From: Kiritimatiellia bacterium
GTDB taxonomy: Bacteria; Verrucomicrobiota; Kiritimatiellia; RFP12; UBA1067
Assembly (NCBI GenBank): GCA_017411125.1
Contig: JAFPNP010000380.1
Coordinates: 1 to 14,625, forward strand
Direction: 5' to 3'
DNA: 14,625 bases
Part shown: positions 1 through 5,714 of the stretch, piece by piece
Numbering within the stretch: the first letter of the stretch is position 1
How the letters are laid out: each line of letters begins with the position of its first letter
Made by a program: the position numbers and the translations under genes
The notes under the pieces: model-generated
What the model was told of the DNA's origin: nothing
Databases searched by the model: none
Seen by the model: the letters and a program-made list of their open reading frames with translations, nothing else

Positions 1-108
1 CCGACGGCGAAGGCTGCCGTGGAGGCGGTGAAGTGGCTTCGGACGGCTCGCCCCGGTCCGGAGGGACTGCGAATTTCCTTCGACGTGGATGCTATCAACC
101 TGGCATGA
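1..108 (+). CDS. C-terminal tail of a truncated gene, possibly primosomal helicase PriA
   Basis: Frame 1 is open from the window edge to TGA at 106-108, giving 35 residues. The tail runs through a probable helix (AVEAVKWLRTA) and a short strand ending ISFDVDAINLA. The final helices of PriA helicases are followed by a strand ending in a DVDP-like motif very near the C-terminus, so PriA, which restarts stalled replication forks, is a reasonable guess. The proline of that motif is alanine here and only 35 residues are visible, so the family assignment is weak. The reading frame, base composition and abrupt change to AT-rich DNA after the stop support a real gene end. It is separated from the operon downstream by 217 bases and its own promoter, and has no evident functional link to it. 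Confidence 0.5.
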   Translation, partial: PTAKAAVEAVKWLRTARPGPEGLRISFDVDAINLA

Positions 109-113
109 CGGAT

Positions 114-155
114 ATGTGCCATTAAATGCCGTATAGCAGACGGAAAATGCCATAT
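114..155. repeat. Short direct repeats upstream of the operon promoter
   Basis: The sequence AAATGCC(G/A)TAT occurs at 124-134 and again at 145-155, exactly 21 bases apart, which is two turns of DNA. A third partial copy, TGCCAT, lies at 116-121. They sit about 75 to 115 bases upstream of the -35 element at 229. Equal helical phasing would suit a regulator bound on one face of the helix. This is inference from spacing only, and chance recurrence in an AT-richer stretch is possible. Confidence 0.3.
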
Positions 156-228
156 TTGGCCGACGTGTGCATTTCTATTTCCCATGGGGGAGCGGATACT
201 CGGCAAGCCGTGTTGTTTGTTTTGGTGA

Positions 229-257
229 TTGTAAAATTCATGCAATGATGTTATAAT
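229..257 (+). promoter_or_regulatory. Extended -10 sigma-70-type promoter of the polysaccharide operon
   Basis: TTGTAA at 229-234 matches four of six -35 bases. After a 17-base spacer comes a perfect TATAAT at 252-257, preceded by TG at 249-250 to form the extended -10 TGTTATAAT. The predicted transcription start is near 264, leaving a 5' leader of about 60 bases before the STAS gene at 326. The surrounding DNA is strikingly AT-rich compared with the genes on either side. No other promoter of this quality was seen in the window, so this one probably drives the whole operon. Confidence 0.75.
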
Positions 258-325
258 TTTGAACCAGCAGATAATAGCGTATCGGTTGGTGTTAATTAAA
301 AAGGTGAAAGAAAGGTGACGCCGAA

Positions 326-649
326 ATGAACTATGATATAACGGAAGAAGGAAACTTGCTGAAAGTTTCGATCGAGGGGCGTCTTGTTGCCGCAGTTGCG
401 CCTGAAATGCGCGACGCTGTGCTTGGCAAGATGACGGACGGCATGAACGTGCTGTTCGATCTGGAGAAGATGGTCCACATCGATTCGAGCGGTCTCGGCG
501 CTCTCGTGCAGATATTGCAGAAGGCGAAGGTCGGCGGCGGGAAAGTGGTGCTGGCCGCGCTGCAGAAAGGCCCGAAGATCGTGTTCGACATAACGAAGGT
601 CAGCCGCGTGTTCGAAATCGTGCCGACGGCGGCGGATGCGAAGTTCTAA
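326..649 (+). CDS. STAS-domain protein, anti-sigma factor antagonist type
   Basis: This 107-residue protein is a complete single STAS domain of the SpoIIAA/RsbV type. The motif HIDSSGLGALV (residues 51-61) carries the usual phosphorylatable serine, here Ser54, at the start of the second helix. In the classical system the unphosphorylated protein binds a serine kinase/anti-sigma factor (SpoIIAB/RsbW) and so frees a sigma factor. Variants such as SypA of Vibrio fischeri instead control polysaccharide-dependent biofilm formation. The ATG has a good ribosome site, AAAGGTGA at 311-318, seven bases upstream. It is the first gene of the operon, 24 bases ahead of the sensor kinase gene. No RsbW-like kinase or PP2C phosphatase is in the window, so its partners are unknown. 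The domain is certain; a role in controlling the glycan genes is inferred from position. Confidence 0.9.
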   Translation: MNYDITEEGNLLKVSIEGRLVAAVAPEMRDAVLGKMTDGMNVLFDLEKMVHIDSSGLGALVQILQKAKVGGGKVVLAALQKGPKIVFDITKVSRVFEIVPTAADAKF

Positions 650-654
650 ATCTG

Positions 655-665
655 AAGGAGGAGGG
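655..665 (+). promoter_or_regulatory. Ribosome binding site that selects the GTG start of the sensor kinase
   Basis: AAGGAGGAGGG spans 655-665 in the short gap after the STAS stop. Its GGAGGG part lies eight bases before GTG at 674 but fourteen before the in-frame ATG at 680, so the GTG is the better start. The difference is only two residues of the signal peptide. Confidence 0.6.
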
Positions 666-673
666 CGCAAGCC

Positions 674-3600
674 GTGGGGATGAGGTTTTTTGTCGCGGCG
701 GCGATGGTTGCCGCCGCCGCGTGCGGCGTGCGCGGGGATGTCCGCGCGAAGGTGGCGGACTGCGTCCGCGATCCGAATCTCGATTTCTGGGCCGCGGCGG
801 ACAGCAAGTTCTGCACCGCCGTGATGGGCGACGTGTTCAAGTGCGCCGGGGTGACGATCGATCGCGTGCCGTTCGGGAAGGACGGGATGATCGGCGTGAC
901 TAACGCCGAGGTGATATGTTCTGCGTTCCGCACGCCGGAACTGTTGAAGAACTACGATTTCCCGGTGCAGCCGATAGGGCGGATGCACTACGCGCTGTAC
1001 GCCACGCCGGAAAGGGCGATGTCGATGATGTCGGTGAGGATCACCGACTGGCCGCGCATGAGAGTGGGCTATTCGCCGGTGTCGCAGGGCCAGAACAACG
1101 ACAGGAACGAGTACTTCGAGCACGCCAAGCTCTCGCCGACGTTCGTGGAGTACCCGACGAGCGCGGGCGCGGTGGAGGCGCTGCGCAACGGCGAGATCGA
1201 CACTCTCTTCCTCTATACTCCATACGGGAAGCGTCCGGAAGGCCTTGTCGAGATCGTGCCGATCGGCGCGCGCAACGTGTACTTCGCCGTGAGGAAGGAC
1301 AAGCCGGAACTTCTCAAGACGCTCGCCAGGGCGTACCGCGACTGCTACATCGACCATATAGACCAGATCGACAAGTGGCGGCAGGAGCTGCTCGGCGTGC
1401 CAAAGCCGCAAAAGCGCGTGCGCATCGCCGCGTACGTGCGCGGCGACCTGTTCACCGTGACGCCGGACGGCGATCGTTCCGGCGCTCTCGAAATGTGGCT
1501 CAAGTCCATATGCGGCATAACCCGCTGGACGCCCGACTTCGTCTACGGCGGCTACGACGAGAGCATGGCCGACGTAAAGAGCGGCCGTCTCGATCTGATC
1601 GGCGGTCTCGGCTTCGATTCGTCGCGTCGCGACGACTACATGTATCCGCACACGCCGATGGGAATGCTCCGCGTGTATCTCTGGACGCCTCCAAGCAGCA
1701 AGCAGTACAAGCCGGGCGAACCTTCCACGTGGCAGGGCATGAAAGTCGGAATGCTGGCCGGCACTCTGAGCGCCCAGAGGGCGAAAAGGCAGTTCGACAA
1801 GGAAGCCTCCGGTGTCACGTACAAAGAGTACGCCACGGACCGCGCCATGCTCAAGGCGTACTTCGGCGGCGAGGTGGACGCCTGCATAGACGTGGAGATG
1901 CCTGAACTCGCCAACGAGATCGCCCTTCATCTCTACGCTTCGCACCCGATGTACATATGCACGTCCACGAAGAAGCCGGAACTGTTTACGGAGCTGGAGA
2001 AGGCGCTTGACGAGGTGTGCGACGACTTTCCGAAGTACATGCGCATGATAAGCGAGCACCACTACGGGAACCGCAGCGAGATGGCCGCGCTCACGCTGAA
2101 GGAGGCGGAGTGGCTGGCGAAGCGCGTGAAGGACAAGACGCCAGTCATGGTGGACTTTTCGCCGTGGCCGTTCAAGATACGCGACGGCAAGGGCAGGGCT
2201 ATGGGCCTCGCCGCGCTGTTCCAGGCAGAGATCGCGCGCAAGACCGGCCTCACCGTGATTCCGCAGGAACAGACCGGAATCCAGACCGCCGAAGCGAAGT
2301 TCATGCGCGGCGATACGAAACTGTGGATTCCGTATCCTGCGCTGGCGAAGACCGCCACCTACGGCGCCACGAGCGTGTTCTCGCTGCCTGTGCCGCAGAT
2401 GGTGGGCGATTTCTACGGCGCGGAGGACGAATATCTGGAGTTCGAGATGTTCGCGGGGGCCGGTACGCCGCCGGAACTGATTTCGATATTGCGCAAGGCG
2501 GTGTCCGGCATAGACGCCGCGCACCTTCAGGAGATGTTCATGAGCGCCGTTGCCGAACGCAAGGTCGTCCACCGCGTGTTCGGCCTCACGGGCGAAGAGC
2601 TGACGTGGCTGATGGTTGCCGTCGTGCTAGTCGTGCTGCTGGCTGTCGCGATATACGGCACGACGATGATGAGACTGCTGAAGCGCGAGGCGGCGCGCGC
2701 CAACCGCGCGGCCACCTCCGCAGAGGAGCACGCGCAGGCGAAGACGCGCTTCCTCGCCATGATGTCCCATGAGCTGAGGACGCCGCTCAACGCCGTGATC
2801 GGCTTCGCGGAGTTTCTTTCCAGGAACGACCTGGACGAGCGGTCCCGGAAGGAGTATACCGACGGCATTCTTCTGAGTTCGACCGCGCTTCTGGAACTGA
2901 TCAACGACATCCTCGATCTCTCCAAGCTCGAGGCCGGCGCGATGCACATGCGCCAGGGCGCGTGCGACATGAACAAGCTCCTGAAGGAACTGCCGGCGAT
3001 ATTCGGCTACCGCGTGCAGCGCCACGGCGTGAAGCTCAAGGTCGAGAACAACGCGCCGGGCGGAGTGGTGCCGGTGGTCGCGCTGTCCCAGCAGGGCGTG
3101 CGCCAGATGCTTATCAACCTTGTTGGCAACGCCGCGAAGTTCACCGACGAGGGCGAAATCCGCATCGCGGCGGGATGGGACGACGCCACGAAGACGCTGC
3201 GAGTCGAGGTCAGCGACACCGGCCGCGGAATCTCTCCGGACAAGATGGCCCGGCTCTTCGATCCGTTCGTTCAGGACATCGCCAGCCGCATGCACTCCAA
3301 CGCCGGCGAAACGAAGGGCACCGGTCTCGGCCTTCCGATCGTGAAGCTCATGGTGGACGACGCGAATGGAACGATAGACGTGACCAGCGAGTTGGGCAAA
3401 GGCACCAAGTTCGTGATCGAAATTCCCGGCCTGGACGTCGTGTCCGTGCCAGAGAAGCCGAGCGAGGCAGACAAGATCGCATTCGCCGCGCTGCCGGAAC
3501 GCGTGTTGGTGGTGGACGACATGGCCATGAACCGGAAGATCCTCGGAATCCATCTCAAGAACATCGGCATCAATGACGTGCGCTTCGCCGAAAACGGCGT

Positions 3601-3856
3601 AGAGGCGCTTGAAGTGATGAAGGCGTGGCTGCCTGACCTCGTGCTTTCCGACATGTGGATGCCCGAAATGGATGGTACGCAGCTTGCCGAAGCGATGCAT
3701 CGAGACAGGCGTCTTGCCCAGGTTTCGATCGTCGCAGTCACGGCAGACGTGGACGTCGGCGCCACATACGACATGCACCTCTTCGCGAAGGTCATGGCGA
3801 AGCCTGTCACGACCGCAAAACTCCACGCGCTCTTTGGAGACATCGCGTCGTCGTAG
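674..3856 (+). CDS. Hybrid sensor histidine kinase with three periplasmic binding-protein-like sensor segments
   Basis: This 1060-residue inner-membrane kinase has the BvgS/EvgS plan. An export signal (about 1-22) is followed by three binding-protein-like (VFT/SBP_bac_3) segments at about 25-245, 246-485 and 488-640, a membrane helix (about 643-665) and a short coiled linker. The dimerisation/phosphoacceptor domain contains MMSHELRTPLN with His699. The ATPase domain has NLVGNAAKF (Asn819), DTGRGIS (Asp848) and a GTGLGL lid. The C-terminal receiver has Asp948-Asp949, phospho-acceptor Asp993 in SDMWMPEMDG, and Lys1043. The third sensor segment is only about 150 residues, so it lacks much of a full two-lobed fold. 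No HPt or DNA-binding domain follows the receiver, so phosphate must pass to a separate protein. BvgS-like kinases bind small solutes, but the ligand cannot be read from sequence. It lies 24 bases after the STAS gene and 10 before a glycosyltransferase gene, implying co-expression with glycan synthesis. All catalytic residues look intact. Confidence 0.92.
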   Translation: MGMRFFVAAAMVAAAACGVRGDVRAKVADCVRDPNLDFWAAADSKFCTAVMGDVFKCAGVTIDRVPFGKDGMIGVTNAEVICSAFRTPELLKNYDFPVQPIGRMHYALYATPERAMSMMSVRITDWPRMRVGYSPVSQGQNNDRNEYFEHAKLSPTFVEYPTSAGAVEALRNGEIDTLFLYTPYGKRPEGLVEIVPIGARNVYFAVRKDKPELLKTLARAYRDCYIDHIDQIDKWRQELLGVPKPQKRVRIAAYVRGDLFTVTPDGDRSGALEMWLKSICGITRWTPDFVYGGYDESMADVKSGRLDLIGGLGFDSSRRDDYMYPHTPMGMLRVYLWTPPSSKQYKPGEPSTWQGMKVGMLAGTLSAQRAKRQFDKEASGVTYKEYATDRAMLKAYFGGEVDACIDVEMPELANEIALHLYASHPMYICTSTKKPELFTELEKALDEVCDDFPKYMRMISEHHYGNRSEMAALTLKEAEWLAKRVKDKTPVMVDFSPWPFKIRDGKGRAMGLAALFQAEIARKTGLTVIPQEQTGIQTAEAKFMRGDTKLWIPYPALAKTATYGATSVFSLPVPQMVGDFYGAEDEYLEFEMFAGAGTPPELISILRKAVSGIDAAHLQEMFMSAVAERKVVHRVFGLTGEELTWLMVAVVLVVLLAVAIYGTTMMRLLKREAARANRAATSAEEHAQAKTRFLAMMSHELRTPLNAVIGFAEFLSRNDLDERSRKEYTDGILLSSTALLELINDILDLSKLEAGAMHMRQGACDMNKLLKELPAIFGYRVQRHGVKLKVENNAPGGVVPVVALSQQGVRQMLINLVGNAAKFTDEGEIRIAAGWDDATKTLRVEVSDTGRGISPDKMARLFDPFVQDIASRMHSNAGETKGTGLGLPIVKLMVDDANGTIDVTSELGKGTKFVIEIPGLDVVSVPEKPSEADKIAFAALPERVLVVDDMAMNRKILGIHLKNIGINDVRFAENGVEALEVMKAWLPDLVLSDMWMPEMDGTQLAEAMHRDRRLAQVSIVAVTADVDVGATYDMHLFAKVMAKPVTTAKLHALFGDIASS

Positions 3857-3866
3857 GGAGATCCGC

Positions 3867-5714
3867 ATGAGACTTCTGGTTTCCTGCATTCCGTATGACG
3901 GCGGAAAGAGCGGCATCTCCGTGTACACGCGGGAGGTCGTGCGCGGGTTGCGTGCGCAGGGCCACGAGCTTGCGCTGCTCTGCGAACCGGGCGAAGACGG
4001 CGACGTCCGCGCGCCGCGTTGGACGCGCCGCCCCGTTCTTTCGATGCTGTGGCATCTTTTCGTGCTGCCGTTCTGGATACGCAGAAACCGCAGCCGGTTC
4101 GACGGTTTCGTGATATGCGCCGCCAACAGGCGCGTCTGCGCGTTCTACCCGCTGCCGACCGTCGCAACCATCCACGACCTCGCCAACTTCCACGTGCCAG
4201 GCAAATATTCGCGTCTGCGGATGTTCTATCTTGCGCGCGTGCTGCCGCACTTCGCGAAGAAAGCGCACAGGCTCGTGTCTGTCAGCGGCGCGACGAAGGC
4301 GGACATGGTGAAGTTCTGGCATTGCCGTCCAGAGGACGTGACGGTACTGTACAACGGCGTAGCGCCGGGAGGGCGCGTGTCCTCACGCGCCGCGTTTTCG
4401 GCGGGCGGGGACGCCCGCCCTCCCGCCTCGATCCTCTACATTTCGCGCATAGAGCATCCGGGCAAGAACCACGTGCGGCTGATAGAGGCTTATTCGCGGC
4501 TGCCGGACGATCTTGCCGCCGCGCACCCGCTCGTCATTGCGGGCGCGGACTGGAAGGACGCCGAGGTGGTGCATGCGGCTGCGGCGGCTTCGCCCCATGC
4601 CGCGCATATCCGCTTTACCGGCTTCGTGCCGGACGGCGAGATGGAACGGCTATGGTCCGAAGCGGGGTTCTACGTGTTCCCCAGCCTCTTCGAGGGATTC
4701 GGACTTTCGCTCGTAGAGGCCATGGCGCGCGGCATTCCGTGCGCCTGCTCCAGCAACGGCTCGCTCGGCGAAATCGCCGCAGACGCCGCAGTCACCTTCG
4801 ACCCGGAAAGCACGGACGCAATCGCCGCCGCGCTGAAGCGTCTGCTCGAAGAAACGGATGACGAGCGCTCCGCCCGCATCGAGCGCGGGCGCAAACGCGC
4901 CGCCGAGTTCTCGTGGGCGGACCATGCGGCTGGAATCGCGAAGCTGCTCGAAGATGCGAGAACGGTCAGGATGTTCGGAATCCCGGTCGCCGCAATCGCC
5001 GAGGCGGAAGCCGTCGAGCGCATAATCGCGCTGGCAAAGGAACGTCGGGCGGCGACAGTGGCGACGCTCAACGTGGACTTCGTGGCAAACGCCGTGGGCG
5101 CATGGCCGTTCAAGGGCGACAAGGAACTTTGGGATTATCTAAAGTCCGCCGATCTCGTGACGGCGGACGGCATGCCGATAGTCGCACTTTCGCGGCTGAA
5201 AGGACGGCCTCTGCCAGGACGCGTGACGGGCGCGGACATGGTTCCTGCCATTTGCCGCCGCTGCTCGGACGAGGGCCTTTCGGTGTACGTGCTCGGCGGG
5301 GACAAAGAGGCTGTGGACGAGGCGTTCGCGAAGATGTCGTGCGGCGTAAAGGTCGTCGGCGTGGATTCCGCGTTTGTAAAGCTGGACGAAGACCAGCCGG
5401 AAATCGCGGAGCGCATCAATGCCGCGAGGCCTGACGTCCTTTTCGTGGCCCTGGGCAACCCGAAGCAGGAACTGTGGATCAAGCGCAACGCAGGACGCGT
5501 CGACATCGGCGTGGCAATCGGCGTGGGCGGCACGTTCAACTTCATCGCTGGACGAGTGAAGCGCGCGCCGAAGTGGATGCAGCGGTGCGGGCTCGAATGG
5601 ATCTACCGCATAATGCAGGAGCCGGGGCGTCTCTGGCGGCGATATGCGTACGGTCTTGTCAAGTTCTCGTGGCTGGCCGCAAAAGAGATTTTAATCGACA
5701 GGGGGAAGCAATGA
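3867..5714 (+). CDS. Bifunctional glycosyltransferase: GT4 domain fused to GT26 (WecG/TagA/CpsF) domain
   Basis: The start is ATG 3867, preceded by GGGAG at 3855-3859, giving 615 residues. The frame stays open upstream to 3672 but there overlaps the kinase gene. Residues 1 to about 365 are a GT4 (GT-B) retaining transferase with THDLANF-like His103-Asp104 and the nucleotide-sugar EX7E motif Glu276/Glu284 (FEGFGLSLVEAM). From Met369 to the end is a complete GT26 domain of the WecG/TagA/CpsF family. It shows TADGMP (432-437), RVTGAD (452-457), GNPKQE (530-535) and the C-terminal KRAPKWMQ...GLEWIYR block. GT26 enzymes add N-acetylmannosamine-type sugars to undecaprenyl-linked acceptors at the inner membrane, so the fusion could add two consecutive sugars of a repeat unit. 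Two oddities: Asn558 stands where GVGxxFDF usually has Asp, and a 60-base fold-back element encodes residues about 167-187. The gene shares ATGA with the next one, implying translational coupling. Confidence 0.9.
   Translation: MRLLVSCIPYDGGKSGISVYTREVVRGLRAQGHELALLCEPGEDGDVRAPRWTRRPVLSMLWHLFVLPFWIRRNRSRFDGFVICAANRRVCAFYPLPTVATIHDLANFHVPGKYSRLRMFYLARVLPHFAKKAHRLVSVSGATKADMVKFWHCRPEDVTVLYNGVAPGGRVSSRAAFSAGGDARPPASILYISRIEHPGKNHVRLIEAYSRLPDDLAAAHPLVIAGADWKDAEVVHAAAAASPHAAHIRFTGFVPDGEMERLWSEAGFYVFPSLFEGFGLSLVEAMARGIPCACSSNGSLGEIAADAAVTFDPESTDAIAAALKRLLEETDDERSARIERGRKRAAEFSWADHAAGIAKLLEDARTVRMFGIPVAAIAEAEAVERIIALAKERRAATVATLNVDFVANAVGAWPFKGDKELWDYLKSADLVTADGMPIVALSRLKGRPLPGRVTGADMVPAICRRCSDEGLSVYVLGGDKEAVDEAFAKMSCGVKVVGVDSAFVKLDEDQPEIAERINAARPDVLFVALGNPKQELWIKRNAGRVDIGVAIGVGGTFNFIAGRVKRAPKWMQRCGLEWIYRIMQEPGRLWRRYAYGLVKFSWLAAKEILIDRGKQ
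4366..4425. repeat. 60-base GC-rich fold-back element inserted in frame in the glycosyltransferase gene
   Basis: Ten-base arms, CGGGAGGGCG at 4366-4375 and CGCCCTCCCG at 4416-4425, are perfect inverted repeats. Between them lie two more hairpins. One is GGCGCGTG/CACGCGCC (4372-4379 and 4384-4391) with a TCCT loop; the other is GGCGGGCG/CGCCCGCC (4400-4407 and 4412-4419) with a GGGA loop. The element is exactly 60 bases, so the reading frame survives. It encodes a glycine/alanine/arginine/proline linker between the two Rossmann lobes of the GT4 domain, just after LYNGV and before ILYISRIEHPGKNH. The shape suggests a REP- or MITE-like mobile palindrome. No second copy was found in the window. 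Confidence 0.7.

Noticed and set aside
109..160. Possible terminator for the first gene (CCGT/ACGG and GCCA/TGGC short stems)
   Set aside because: Stems are four bases and no T-run follows, so a rho-independent terminator cannot be supported.
296..2572. A long antisense open frame of about 758 codons opposite the STAS and kinase genes
   Set aside because: It is an artefact of GC-rich third positions in the real genes: low-complexity His/Arg/Leu composition, no domain motifs and no ribosome site. It also runs across two clear + strand genes.
2627..4126. Antisense open frame of about 499 codons across the kinase/glycosyltransferase junction
   Set aside because: Same cause: the opposite strand has intact catalytic motifs, and this frame shows none.
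4971..5714. GT26 domain as a separate gene starting at ATG 4971
   Set aside because: No ribosome site of quality precedes it, and the frame is continuous with the GT4 domain without a stop; kept as one fused gene.
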